From a virus, in the IMG/VR virus record IMGVR_UViG_3300010397_000041, positions 1 through 64,000 of that record: DNA of 64,000 bases; one strand, given 5' to 3'. The first letter of the stretch is position 1, and every line of letters starts with the position of its first letter. The notes beneath the pieces were generated by a model that was given only the letters and a program-made list of their open reading frames with translations, did not search any database and was not told the DNA's origin. The translations under genes and the position numbers were made by a program. Shown in pieces: positions 15,930 through 22,884 of the stretch.

Positions 15930-15958
15930 TTCCTGTACCGGAACAAACGCGCTACGGT
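15930..15958 (+). promoter_or_regulatory. Sigma-70-type promoter candidate
   Basis: TTCCTG at 15930-15935 and TACGGT at 15953-15958 are separated by exactly 17 bases, upstream of the coupled genes from 16034. The -35 lies inside the dyad GTTCC-N6-GGAAC, which could be an operator for a local HTH protein. Confidence 0.5.
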
Positions 15959-15978
15959 GCCCGCCAGGCCACGAAAAA

Positions 15979-16011
15979 GGCCCGCCCGGGGCGGCCACCC
16001 CGGAACGGGCC
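15979..16011 (-). terminator. Leftward Rho-independent terminator
   Basis: GGCCCG (15979-15984) pairs with CGGGCC (16006-16011), and an inner CCGGGG pairs with CCCCGG. On the minus strand the stem is followed directly by TTTTT, a classic terminator for leftward transcription. It lies in the leader of the plus-strand genes, so it may also act as a hairpin in that mRNA. Confidence 0.65.
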
Positions 16012-16033
16012 ACGACGCCGCGGGAGGCGCCGT

Positions 16034-16222
16034 ATGGACCACAGCATGCCCGATGTCCGGCCGCCGGTCGATGAGCCTCCGGCCGCGGAGCCGGCCGGGA
16101 GTGAATCCCTCGCGGTGATCGGCGGGGCCGTCGAGCCGAACGCCGATCTCGGCCCCTGGATCGAGCCGTGCCGGGACTGCATCCTGCGCTACTGGAACAC
16201 GCGCCGGGCCGGTGTCCAGTGA
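16034..16222 (+). CDS. Small Cys-containing protein, 62 aa
   Basis: ATG preceded by GGGAGG. N-terminal half is Pro/Glu-rich and probably disordered; the C-terminal part is WIEPCRDCILRYWNTRRAG, with a single CxxC. Function unknown. GTGA overlap with the next gene. Confidence 0.5.
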   Translation: MDHSMPDVRPPVDEPPAAEPAGSESLAVIGGAVEPNADLGPWIEPCRDCILRYWNTRRAGVQ

Positions 16223-16419
16223 GCCCGAACGAACTCGAACGGCACTTCGCGCACGCCCGGCTACGACTGCCCCGGGAGCGGTTCGTCCTGGTCCAGCTCG
16301 CCGGCGGCGAGCCACTGTCCGCGGTCATCTGCCCGACCGAACGGGCTGCGCGCGACGTCGCCGAGGCCGCCGGACTCAGCCCGACTGACTACCGGATCAT
16401 CCCGGGCCGGGACTTCTGA
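16219..16419 (+). CDS. Hypothetical protein, 66 aa
   Basis: GTG start in a GTGA overlap. The pattern helix-strand-helix-strand (ERFVLVQLAGGEPLSAVICP, then TERAARDVAEAAGL, then YRIIPGRDF) suggests a small alpha/beta fold. Function unknown. Confidence 0.5.
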   Translation: MSPNELERHFAHARLRLPRERFVLVQLAGGEPLSAVICPTERAARDVAEAAGLSPTDYRIIPGRDF

Positions 16420-16421
16420 CC

Positions 16422-16628
16422 ATGGACATCACGATCATCGGCAAGCCCACCGAGATACAGGCCGCCATCGACGCGCTGGACCTTCTGCTGGACGTCCGCA
16501 TGACGTCCGCACCCGAGCCGGCCGGCGACGGCCGCGTCCAGGTGCACGCCGTCGCCCTCGACCCGCAGGAACCCGGCTACGGGGCCGGCGAGCTGGGCAC
16601 CGACGAAATACCCGCGACAGGCGCGTAA
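16422..16628 (+). CDS. Hypothetical protein, 68 aa
   Basis: ATG two bases after the previous stop. MDITIIGKPTEIQAAIDALD and VRMTSAPEPAGDGRVQVHAV suggest a small ferredoxin-like alpha/beta fold. Function unknown. Confidence 0.5.
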   Translation: MDITIIGKPTEIQAAIDALDLLLDVRMTSAPEPAGDGRVQVHAVALDPQEPGYGAGELGTDEIPATGA

Positions 16629-16731
16629 GGCCGGCGCAGGCCGACAGCGCAGTCGGCCTGCGCCCTCACGACCCGCGGGCGTGCGGGATCCTCCTGACGG
16701 CCGCGTACCCAGGCGGTTACTCGCAGCGTGC

Positions 16732-16750
16732 TGTACTGCGGTGCAGTACA
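16732..16750. promoter_or_regulatory. Operator candidate TGTACTGC-N3-GCAGTACA
   Basis: A perfect 8-base inverted repeat with a 3-base spacer, 26 bases upstream of the start of the HTH gene at 16776. The position and symmetry are those of an autoregulatory operator. Confidence 0.6.
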
Positions 16751-16775
16751 ACGGTGCATTCCTACTGTCCGGCCG

Positions 16776-17117
16776 GTGGCGCTGGACCGCGATTACGTCA
16801 CCCTCGCCGAGATCGACATGCTCGTCGGGGTCGCTGAGCTGCGCATTTTCCTCGGCCTGGGCCGCGAGGGCGGCCAGCCTGTCAGCCGCTCCTACGCCGA
16901 GCAGGTCGTGAACGGGGCCCGGTTCCCTGCCCCGCTGATCCGCTACCCCCGAAAGGGCCGCCTCCACGTCCGCCTGTGGCTCCTCGGCCCGGTCCTCGCG
17001 TGGATGGATGTGAACAAGCCGTCCTGGAGGGGCCGCCTCCCGGCAGGCAGCGAACACTGGACACGGGAGAGGCTGATGGAGTTCGTCGACGCTCAGGTGT
17101 TCGCGCTCGACACCTAG
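16776..17117 (+). CDS. HTH DNA-binding protein, 113 aa
   Basis: GTG at 16776 chosen because the in-frame sequence upstream reads through the inverted repeat. The N-terminal part DYVTLAEIDMLVGVAELRIF with VSRSYAEQVVNGARFPAPLI resembles MerR/AlpA-like helix-turn-helix proteins; a C-terminal helix (ERLMEFVDAQVFALD) follows. Probably a regulator acting on the palindrome at 16732-16750. No promoter hexamers are convincing. Confidence 0.55.
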   Translation: MALDRDYVTLAEIDMLVGVAELRIFLGLGREGGQPVSRSYAEQVVNGARFPAPLIRYPRKGRLHVRLWLLGPVLAWMDVNKPSWRGRLPAGSEHWTRERLMEFVDAQVFALDT

Positions 17118-17157
17118 CGCCAACGTCGACGATGCCCCGGAGGCAGGTGTCAGGTCT

Positions 17158-17247
17158 CGGCCATCGATGGCCGCTGTACAGGGCGGAGCGCGAGGCCCGG
17201 AAATGGTGCGGGCCGGCGGGTTTGGTGGTTCTGGCGCCCGCCGGCCC
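17158..17247. repeat. Palindrome and hairpin in gap
   Basis: The 213-base gap 17118-17330 holds no gene. It has a perfect 16-base palindrome CGGCCATCGATGGCCG (17158-17173) and a perfect 11-bp stem GGGCCGGCGGG (17210-17220) / CCCGCCGGCCC (17237-17247). The second is terminator-like for the gene ending at 17117; the first could be an operator or recombination site. Confidence 0.5.
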
Positions 17248-17330
17248 TATGCCCCTTGCAAACCCAAGCCGGAGACCAGCCCGAGAAACCTCAGAGTAGC
17301 GCGCCGCGTCTCACGCCCGCCAGGGCAGAG

Positions 17331-17735
17331 TCAGGCACCCTGACCCGGCCGGGCCGCGTCCCACGCGACCAGGTCCCCCAACCGGTACAGCCCGGCATCG
17401 TCCGGCCGGGGGAAGTAGTGCCGCTCCCCCGCCGGCGGCCAGCCCGCGGCGGCCGCTCGGCGCGCGTACTGGTAGAGCGTTGACTGGCTGCGGTCCGTCT
17501 CGACCGCGTAGGCCGAGAGTGTCAGCCACCGGTCGGGGCCGCCGTCAGGGACGGGCCGCGTTGGCGCGCCCGCGATCCGGGGATGCGCCGCGAGCCAGCC
17601 GCGGATCGCCGTCTCGGTCCGCTGCCCGGCCGGCGGGAAGTCCTCGTACCGGAGGGGCCAGCCGCGGGCCGTCCGCTCCGACCGGCCAGCGAGCTCGGCG
17701 ATCTCGGCGAACGTCAGAGACCGCCCGTCGGTCAC
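17331..17735 (-). CDS. Protein with two HTH-like segments, 134 aa
   Basis: GTG at 17735 in a GTGA overlap. Two similar DNA-reading units appear: SLTFAEIAELAGRSERTARG (residues 6-25) and WLTLSAYAVETDRSQSTLYQ (about 70-90), each followed by a wing-like segment (EDFPPAGQ, HYFPRPDD). A tandem or dimer-like arrangement suggests binding to an extended or bipartite site. Probably a regulator or plasmid/phage control protein. Confidence 0.6.
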   Translation of the reverse strand: MTDGRSLTFAEIAELAGRSERTARGWPLRYEDFPPAGQRTETAIRGWLAAHPRIAGAPTRPVPDGGPDRWLTLSAYAVETDRSQSTLYQYARRAAAAGWPPAGERHYFPRPDDAGLYRLGDLVAWDAARPGQGA

Positions 17736-17953
17736 CCGTCGACGCCCTCGACAGCGTCGCCGAGGATCGCCGCCGCGGGCAGCATGCCGTCCGCGAACCG
17801 CGCGGCGACCTCGCGCGGGACGCGGAAAGCGAGTGGCACGCCACCGCCGGTGCCGGCGGTGATGAGGACCTGGCCGCCGGGCAGCGGGTAGGCCGCGAGC
17901 TCGTCGACGGCCGGCGCGATACGGGCGAGCTCCGTGAGCTCGGTTTTGTCCAT
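17732..17953 (-). CDS. Hypothetical protein, 73 aa
   Basis: ATG at 17953 chosen for its site GGAGAAGCTC; an upstream in-frame start at 17995 lacks one. A small alpha/beta protein with a Gly-rich turn (GQVLITAGTGGGVPLAFRVP). Function unknown. Coupled to the HTH gene downstream. Confidence 0.5.
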   Translation of the reverse strand: MDKTELTELARIAPAVDELAAYPLPGGQVLITAGTGGGVPLAFRVPREVAARFADGMLPAAAILGDAVEGVDG

Positions 17954-17995
17954 GAGCTTCTCCTGCAGGTGGTTGACGTGGCTGCTGGGTGGCAC

Positions 17996-18040
17996 GCCGG
18001 CCGCCCTGGGTGGGCGGCCGGCGCTGGCCCTGTTAGGGCC
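17996..18040 (-). terminator. Two adjacent hairpins between minus-strand genes
   Basis: GCCGGCCGCCC (17996-18006) pairs perfectly with GGGCGGCCGGC (18012-18022) around a 5-base loop. Next to it GGCCCT-gtt-AGGGCC (18026-18040) spans the stop codon of the upstream gene. Without T-runs they may act as attenuators or RNA stabilisers. Confidence 0.55.
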
Positions 18041-18314
18041 GGTCGGAATCGGTCGAGCGGAGCCGTTCCACCTCGGCGGCGGCGCCGGTCAGGCGCCGGG
18101 CGAGCGATGCTGCCCGAGTCTTGCCTGCGCGGCGCTGGGAGAACATCCCGATCAGCATGCGAGCCATGTCGCGTGCCTCATCGGGTGTCAGCCAGGCCAC
18201 GCGGGTCGGCAGGCCCTCTCCGTCGATGTAGGTGACTCGCACCATCCAGCGTCCGTCGTCCCAGGGGTCGACGCTGCGGGCTGCTGCGATCTCGACGCGA
18301 TCCGAATCGAACAT
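18033..18314 (-). CDS. Hypothetical protein, 93 aa
   Basis: ATG with strong site GAGAGGAG. N-terminal beta-rich half (GRWMVRVTYIDGEGLPTRVA) and C-terminal helices (PDEARDMARMLIGMFSQRRA). It shares its mirrored promoter and leader with the divergent gene at 18558. The motif of a short sheet followed by 'DEARDMA' resembles the partner's 'DVALDIAESLLG', so the two may be distant paralogues. Function unknown. Confidence 0.55.
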   Translation of the reverse strand: MFDSDRVEIAAARSVDPWDDGRWMVRVTYIDGEGLPTRVAWLTPDEARDMARMLIGMFSQRRAGKTRAASLARRLTGAAAEVERLRSTDSDRP

Positions 18315-18557
18315 CGGATCTCCTCTCTTGAGTTTTTAAGGGGCCCGGTTCGGGGTGCCACCCCCTTGCCGGTATGACTTACTTTAGCATGTCAGCATCT
18401 CACGTGAACACATGAACCCAACAATTAGGTTGGCCGATTCGTTGTTGGTATCGAGTGTCTTGTGGTCGATCGCCTATGCTAAAGTAAGTCATGTCGGAGC
18501 GGGGTGGCACCCAAACCGACAGCCCTTTACAAACTCAAGAGAGGAGAAGAAGTCCAC
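18315..18557. promoter_or_regulatory. Mirrored promoter/operator/leader between divergent genes
   Basis: A perfect 17-base inverted repeat, ATGACTTACTTTAGCAT at 18374-18390 and its complement at 18476-18492, lies 85 bases apart. Beyond each copy the transcribed leaders are also mirrored: GGGGTGGCACCC (18353-18364 and 18501-18512) and then AAACTCAAGAGAGGAGA (18319-18335 and 18531-18547), which includes the ribosome binding site. The spacer is AT-richer than the window and contains CCAAC-N6-GTTGG near 18425. TATGCT at 18475-18480 is a possible -10 on the plus side. Confidence 0.75.
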
Positions 18558-18761
18558 ATGGACGACTTCCTCGGATTCGGTTCCCTCGAATTTGCCATCG
18601 TCGAGTTCCCGGATGGGAAGTTCGGCGTCGGCATCGAGGCAACCGTGGGAGACCAGGTCTTCCGCATGCCGATGAGCATCGACGTTGCCCTCGACATCGC
18701 CGAATCGCTCCTCGGAGCGGCGAAGCTGGCCAAGCTGCGCAACATCGCTGGCCAGAACTGA
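18558..18761 (+). CDS. Hypothetical protein, 67 aa
   Basis: ATG at 18558 preceded by GAGAGGAGAAG, giving MDDFLGFGSLEFAIVEFPDG; the longer frame from 18504 would run through the ribosome site. A beta-hairpin part is followed by a helix (DVALDIAESLLGAAKLAKLR). Function unknown; expressed from the mirrored leader and closed by a strong hairpin. Confidence 0.6.
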   Translation: MDDFLGFGSLEFAIVEFPDGKFGVGIEATVGDQVFRMPMSIDVALDIAESLLGAAKLAKLRNIAGQN

Positions 18762-18772
18762 CCCACTCCCCA

Positions 18773-18801
18773 GCGGCCCCCGGCATCCAGCCGGGGGCCG
18801 C
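18773..18801 (+). terminator. 11-bp terminator stem
   Basis: GCGGCCCCCGG (18773-18783) pairs perfectly with CCGGGGGCCGC (18791-18801) around a 7-base loop, 12 bases after the stop of the plus-strand gene, in a convergent gap. No T-tract, as is common in high-GC genomes. Confidence 0.65.
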
Positions 18802-18854
18802 CCCAGGAAGTCGTCCAACCGCAGGGCCGCCCGGTGCCACCCGGGCGGCACAAA

Positions 18855-19091
18855 CTACCGGCGCGAACGGGACACGCGGAACGATCCGAGGCTCCGGAGC
18901 CGGACCGCGGCCTCGGCGACCTCCGGGTCCAGATCCGGCTCGTCCGGATCGACCCGCCGCACGTCACCGGCCGCCCCGGTCACCTCGACGAGCTTCGGGC
19001 CCGGGCCGATACCGGGCGGCAGCGGGGTGAACCGGGTGCCGCCGGCCGTGCCGTCTCGGCCGGTCCAGTCGTCGCCGAAACGATCAGCCAT
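18855..19091 (-). CDS. Hypothetical protein, 78 aa
   Basis: ATG at 19091 overlaps the stop of the upstream gene. Polar and Gly/Pro-rich (GGTRFTPLPPGIGPGPKLVE), then acidic (VDPDEPDLDPEVAEAAVRL) and a basic end. Function unknown. Confidence 0.45.
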   Translation of the reverse strand: MADRFGDDWTGRDGTAGGTRFTPLPPGIGPGPKLVEVTGAAGDVRRVDPDEPDLDPEVAEAAVRLRSLGSFRVSRSRR

Positions 19092-19287
19092 CGGTCTTCC
19101 CCTCGGGTTCCGGGCCTTGGGCGTCCATCGCGGCCCACGCTTTCGCGAACAGCTCGTCGGCCGCAGCGAGCTGCTCATCAGTCGCCCCGGGTAGGCGGCC
19201 CTGGCCGACCTCGCCGTCCTTGATCCAGATCGTTCCCCGCCAACGCGCCTCGACCGCCGCGGGCGTGGATTCGTCGTGGTCAGCCAT
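19084..19287 (-). CDS. Hypothetical protein, 67 aa
   Basis: ATG at 19287 preceded by GAGGAGG. N-terminal RWRGTIWIKDGEVGQGRLPG, then the helix TDEQLAAADELFAKAWAAMD. Function unknown. Overlaps the next gene. Confidence 0.45.
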   Translation of the reverse strand: MADHDESTPAAVEARWRGTIWIKDGEVGQGRLPGATDEQLAAADELFAKAWAAMDAQGPEPEGKTDG

Positions 19288-19298
19288 TGGCGGCCTCC

Positions 19299-19493
19299 TC
19301 AAGGCGAACTATGGGCACGGCCGCGTTCGACCGTTTTCACCGCCTGCCAGTTCACCATCTCCCAACCGTTCGGACGATCCCAATCGGTTACGGCATGCTG
19401 GCTGACCCACTGGCCGACTTGAGCGAAAGGCCGCGGGCCCAGGACCTCGTCAGGCGGCGTGGCCGGCAGCGTGCTGTCGATGAGGAGTTTCAT
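19299..19493 (-). CDS. Hypothetical protein, 64 aa
   Basis: ATG overlapping the stop of the upstream HTH gene. Ends in NWQAVKTVERGRA. This end resembles that of the right-arm protein at 63348-63542, whose 'LVNWRSVRTVL' could be a distant paralogue: both have 'VNW-(Q/R)-(A/S)-V-(K/R)-T-V'. Function unknown. Confidence 0.45.
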   Translation of the reverse strand: MKLLIDSTLPATPPDEVLGPRPFAQVGQWVSQHAVTDWDRPNGWEMVNWQAVKTVERGRAHSSP

Positions 19494-19768
19494 CGCGGCT
19501 CCAGTGATGCGCAGGTCTGCTGCGCGGCGGTCGGACGATCGGTCTTCGAGCTGTCACCGGCGCGCCAGCCCTTGCCGGGCCGGTTTTTCAGCCAGGCCTC
19601 GATCGTGTCTCGGCGCCAGCGAGGCACACGGGTATAGCGGGTGTCGTCAGGAGGCGGCATTCGGGGCGGATCGGCAGCCCGGTAGGCGCGCAGCGTCGAG
19701 GTTGCGAGGCCGGTCAGTTCGGCGATCTCGCCATAGCTGAGTAGGTCGTCGGGTCTGGGGTCGGACAC
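19490..19768 (-). CDS. Excisionase/AlpA-like HTH protein, 92 aa
   Basis: GTG at 19768. DDLLSYGEIAELTGLATSTL, RAYRAADPPRMPPPDD and RVPRWRRDTIEAWLKNRPGK form a standard MerR-type winged helix as in excisionases and AlpA regulators. It diverges from 19852 across a cluster of inverted repeats it may bind. First gene of a four-gene minus-strand unit. Confidence 0.7.
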   Translation of the reverse strand: MSDPRPDDLLSYGEIAELTGLATSTLRAYRAADPPRMPPPDDTRYTRVPRWRRDTIEAWLKNRPGKGWRAGDSSKTDRPTAAQQTCASLEPR

Positions 19769-19788
19769 GATGACGATGCTAGCGGTTG

Positions 19789-19846
19789 CGCTGCATCGTT
19801 GTTGTCCTTCCCTTGAGGAACGATGCAGCGTTAGCGCTGTATCGTG
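19789..19846. promoter_or_regulatory. Operator cluster (CGCTGCATCGTT sites)
   Basis: CGCTGCATCGTT at 19789-19800 is perfectly mirrored at 19819-19830, and a third, imperfect copy GCGCTGTATCGTG lies at 19834-19846, six bases before the start of the plus-strand gene. TATCGT within the last copy could be a -10. Three half-sites between divergent genes indicate a shared repressor site. Confidence 0.65.
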
Positions 19847-19851
19847 TAAGC

Positions 19852-20700
19852 ATGACGACGCCGCAGACCGCCAGCGACAAGGCCCGCAGCCTCCTCGCCA
19901 CGCCCGGCGCGGTCACCCTCCTGCGCGGCCACGGCGTTGCCCGCGTCTACACCGTCATCGGCCGGACCGGCACCTACCGGACCACCGAAGCGACCTGCGA
20001 CTGCCCGCGCGGCCTCAACGGCCTCGGCTGCTACCACTGCGAGGCGATCCGTCTCCACCACGCCGGCGAGCCGCTCGCCGCGCCAGCGCCGGTCGCCGAC
20101 GTGTGGGCGCTGCTCCCCGCCGTCGACGACGACCTCGAGGTCCCGACGCCGCAGGCGGACGAGGCGCTCACGGTCGGCCAGGCCGCCGCCCGGCTCGGCG
20201 GCCTCAAGCCGGACACGATCCGCCGCTACCTCGCCGCCGGCAAGCTGGCCCGCCTCGACGGCGGCGTCTCGGCGGCGAGCGTCGCCGCCTACGCCGAGGC
20301 CCGGGAGGCGAACATCACCCGCACCCGGTTCCGCAAGACCACCCCGGCGCCCAGCGCGGCGACCCAGGCGAAGCCTCGGGCGTTCTTCGCCCCGGCAGAC
20401 ATGCCGGCCGTCGAGGAGATCGAGGCGGAGGCGATCGCGTTCGACGAGGCCGCCGACAGCTACCGCGCTGGCGACAGGGGCAAGAACCGGGCCCGCAAGC
20501 TCCTCGACAAGGTCCCGGCCGGCCAGTACGGCCGGGCGCGCATCGAGTGGGTGCCGTCGAACACCAACCGGGCCGACTTGGACGCCATCGCCGCGATCTT
20601 CAAGGCCTACGACCTCGGCCCGGTCCCGATGAAGCGGGACCGCGACTCGCTGAAGGTCACGATCGCCGCCGCGCCGGCCGTCCAGCTGCGCGCCGCCTGA
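19852..20700 (+). CDS. SWIM-like zinc finger plus HTH protein, 282 aa
   Basis: ATG at 19852 (a frame from 19786 would read through the operators). Residues 30-75 contain TYRTTEATCDCPRGLNGLGC followed by YHCEAIRLH, close to the CxC...CxH pattern of SWIM zinc fingers. Residues 105-155 are an HTH (LTVGQAAARLGGLKPDTIRR, YLAAGKLARLDGG). The C-terminal part is unrecognised (FKAYDLGPVPMKRDRDSLKV). Likely DNA-binding; could be a replication or copy-control protein, but no initiator motifs are seen. Confidence 0.6.
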   Translation: MTTPQTASDKARSLLATPGAVTLLRGHGVARVYTVIGRTGTYRTTEATCDCPRGLNGLGCYHCEAIRLHHAGEPLAAPAPVADVWALLPAVDDDLEVPTPQADEALTVGQAAARLGGLKPDTIRRYLAAGKLARLDGGVSAASVAAYAEAREANITRTRFRKTTPAPSAATQAKPRAFFAPADMPAVEEIEAEAIAFDEAADSYRAGDRGKNRARKLLDKVPAGQYGRARIEWVPSNTNRADLDAIAAIFKAYDLGPVPMKRDRDSLKVTIAAAPAVQLRAA

Positions 20701-20736
20701 CGCCACCACAACACCGACCACCACGGAAGGCAGACC

Positions 20737-21246
20737 ATGCGGAAGGTCGACTACGGCCTGATCGTCATCGGAGACGCGGCGGTCCAGATCACGCGGTACA
20801 AGCCGGACGGCAAGAACTCGGGCCAGCTGTGCGACCTCGCGGACATCGCCCACGTCCAGGCCCGCATCGCCGCAGAAGCGACCGCCGCTGGCGACGAGCC
20901 GCGCTGGCTCGCCCTCCCCGGTGACCTGCCGACGCTTACCGAGGCCGGCGCGACATTCGGCCCGGCGGTAGTCAACCGGCCCTGTAGGAAGCCGGCCGAG
21001 GACCACCAGCGGGCAGCCCCGGCCTGGCTCGCCCAGCTCGTCGCGGCGCTTCACGCCGCCGGCTGGGACCCGGCCAACGACGACCTGATCGAACAGTTCG
21101 ACCCACACACGATCGACGTCAACACGGCCCGGATCGTCGCCAGCCCCGGCCGTGACCGGTGGACCGTCGCCGATGAGAGCGGCGCGACCGTCTACGACGG
21201 TCCGTCGCTCGCCGACGCCGCGGCGGCTGCCGTCGCCGCGTTCTGA
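20737..21246 (+). CDS. Hypothetical protein, 169 aa
   Basis: ATG after ACGGAAGG. Begins beta-rich (KVDYGLIVIGDAAVQITRYK), then helices (APAWLAQLVAALHAAGWDPA), and ends in a beta segment (RWTVADESGATVYDGPSLAD). Function unknown. Same transcript as the flanking genes. Confidence 0.55.
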   Translation: MRKVDYGLIVIGDAAVQITRYKPDGKNSGQLCDLADIAHVQARIAAEATAAGDEPRWLALPGDLPTLTEAGATFGPAVVNRPCRKPAEDHQRAAPAWLAQLVAALHAAGWDPANDDLIEQFDPHTIDVNTARIVASPGRDRWTVADESGATVYDGPSLADAAAAAVAAF

Positions 21247-21292
21247 CCGGCGCCCAGCCCGGCCAAGGCATACCCCCTCGAAGGAGATCTCC

Positions 21293-21721
21293 GTGGACCT
21301 GTCCGACCTGTTCGGCGAGCCGATCGACATCATCACGCGCGCCGACCTGCTCGACGATGGCCAGCTCGTCGCCGTCGACGAACAGACCACCCGCGAGCTC
21401 GGTATCCGGGTGCCCGTCGCGCTGACCCGCGCGGCGTGGGAGGACTGCGTGGCCTGGGACGACGAGGACACGCTGCGCAAGGTGCCGCAGGACGAGGGCG
21501 GTCGTCTGCGGGACGTGCTGGTCATGGCACGCGGTGCGGCCCGGAGGGCGGCCCGGTCCAGCACGGACAGGCCGATCGCGTTCACGGTGCTGCGGGTGCC
21601 GCGGACCGGCGGCGGACTTCTCGCCCGACCGGTCGCGCTGTCGCTGCTGCTGCACCAGGGCGACGACGGCGAGCCGGTGCTCACGATCAGCCTCGCCAGC
21701 GAGAACTGGCACCGCGACTGA
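21293..21721 (+). CDS. DUF6573-like phage protein, 142 aa
   Basis: GTG at 21293 preceded by AAGGAGAT. Opening DLSDLFGEPIDIITRADLLD, then RVPVALTRAAWEDCVAWDDE, DEGGRLRDVLVMARGAARRA and the end DDGEPVLTISLASENWHRD follow the order I recall for the DUF6573 family, common in actinobacterial phages and plasmids. Function unknown. Confidence 0.7.
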   Translation: MDLSDLFGEPIDIITRADLLDDGQLVAVDEQTTRELGIRVPVALTRAAWEDCVAWDDEDTLRKVPQDEGGRLRDVLVMARGAARRAARSSTDRPIAFTVLRVPRTGGGLLARPVALSLLLHQGDDGEPVLTISLASENWHRD

Positions 21722-21736
21722 TCCGGAGGATCGGTT

Positions 21737-22084
21737 ATGGCCAGGGCAACACCCGCGGCGAAGAGATCCGCACCCAAGGGGCGCTCCGCTCGCGGCTGGG
21801 ATAACGCACGGGTCGGTGACCTCGCCGTCGTAGAGATCGAGCGTGGCCTGCTTCGGCCCTACCGCGTCGCGCCGACGGTCATCGACGATTGGGGCAGCGT
21901 CCGCATCCAGGTCACAGACGCGGCCGGCACCCATGACGTGGGCGAGCTGACCAGGGGCTACGCGACCATCTGGACCGCGCCAGCCGCCGCGGTCGACGTC
22001 GACCGGGCGCTGAAGCTCGGGCCGTGGCCAGACCGGGCTGCAGCGGTGGCCGACCTCGGCCCGCTTCGTCTGCCCGCTGGCTGA
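21737..22084 (+). CDS. Hypothetical basic/beta-rich protein, 115 aa
   Basis: ATG after GGAGGATCGGTT. A basic N-terminus (ARATPAAKRSAPKGRSARGW) precedes a small beta-domain (VGDLAVVEIERGLLRPYRVA, WGSVRIQVTDAAGTHDVGEL). Function unknown. Confidence 0.5.
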   Translation: MARATPAAKRSAPKGRSARGWDNARVGDLAVVEIERGLLRPYRVAPTVIDDWGSVRIQVTDAAGTHDVGELTRGYATIWTAPAAAVDVDRALKLGPWPDRAAAVADLGPLRLPAG

Positions 22085-22327
22085 CGACAACCCAGGCTCC
22101 GGCGCGCAGGGCAGGCCGCGCAGTCATGTCCGTAGATTCACAGACTGTCCGTGGATTTACGGACGCCCCTGACCGCTTGGCCGCCGCGCACGCCCTCGGG
22201 GAGCCGCTGCCGGTCTACTCGTGGAGCAAACGTGCGCTGGTGTGTCCCAGGCCACCACCCAGTCAAACGCCTGTGCGAACCGTGACGATCCCTACCCTGT
22301 GTGCCACATCACCGCACGGGGGGATTC
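22085..22327. repeat. 243-base gap with TGTCCGTRGATT repeats
   Basis: Two direct copies of TGTCCGTRGATT at 22127-22138 and 22146-22157; the second is part of the dyad GTCCGT-ggattt-ACGGAC (22147-22164). The repeats suggest a protein-binding site controlling the gene at 22328. An open frame from ATG 22126 runs through here and on into that gene in another frame; I do not annotate it. Confidence 0.45.
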
Positions 22328-22858
22328 ATGGGCTACCACGCACCGCCAAGACCGGCCAGAAACTGGCGGAAGATCGCGCTGTGGACCACGGTCGGGCTGG
22401 TCGCGTTCCTGGCCTTCGCTGGCATCCTCGGCGCGCTCGCACCCAAGTCGCCGGCCCATCCGGCAGCGGAAACGACCAACCCGGTGCCGACGACCGCACA
22501 GACGACGGCACCCGTAGTCCAGGCACCGTCGACACCGGCACCCGTCGGCCATCCCTCATCCTCGAAGCCGGCCCGCGGCGCCACGGCCTCATCACACGCC
22601 GCGGCCGCGAACCCGACCGCATGGGAGACCGTCGACCCCTACGTCCAAGTCCAGAACGACGTAAAGACGTCGGACGGGGTGACCGTGCCACTCAGTCAGG
22701 TGATGTCCGTCTCCGAGGGCGCCTGTAAGCGATTCGCCGCCGGCGAGGACTATCAGCCAGTCGAAGCGTGGGGCTCGGCGCAACTGTCACGCTATCCGCC
22801 CGGCATCGGGTCGGACGTGGTCGACTTCGCCGAGGCGGACGTCTGCCCCGGAGGATGA
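22328..22858 (+). CDS. Membrane-anchored secreted-type protein, 176 aa
   Basis: ATG after GGGGGGATTC. Basic N-terminus followed by one hydrophobic helix (about residues 15-38, LWTTVGLVAFLAFAGILGAL), then a Pro/Thr/Ala-rich linker, then an outer domain of about 75 residues with two cysteines (VSEGACKRFAAGEDYQP and ADVCPGG) that could form a disulfide. Topology resembles small actinobacterial exported proteins. In a prophage it may alter the cell surface or immunity of the lysogen; that is inference. Confidence 0.65.
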   Translation: MGYHAPPRPARNWRKIALWTTVGLVAFLAFAGILGALAPKSPAHPAAETTNPVPTTAQTTAPVVQAPSTPAPVGHPSSSKPARGATASSHAAAANPTAWETVDPYVQVQNDVKTSDGVTVPLSQVMSVSEGACKRFAAGEDYQPVEAWGSAQLSRYPPGIGSDVVDFAEADVCPGG

Positions 22859-22884
22859 CGGGCAGGGCTTCGGCGGAAACGCCA

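Noticed and set aside
19831-21777. 648-codon minus-strand open frame
   Set aside because: Lies opposite three plus-strand genes with good sites and operators; shadow.
22126-22728. Plus-strand open frame of 200 codons overlapping the exported-type gene
   Set aside because: Only its first 40 codons show reasonable bias; after 22328 it is a shadow. No ribosome site.
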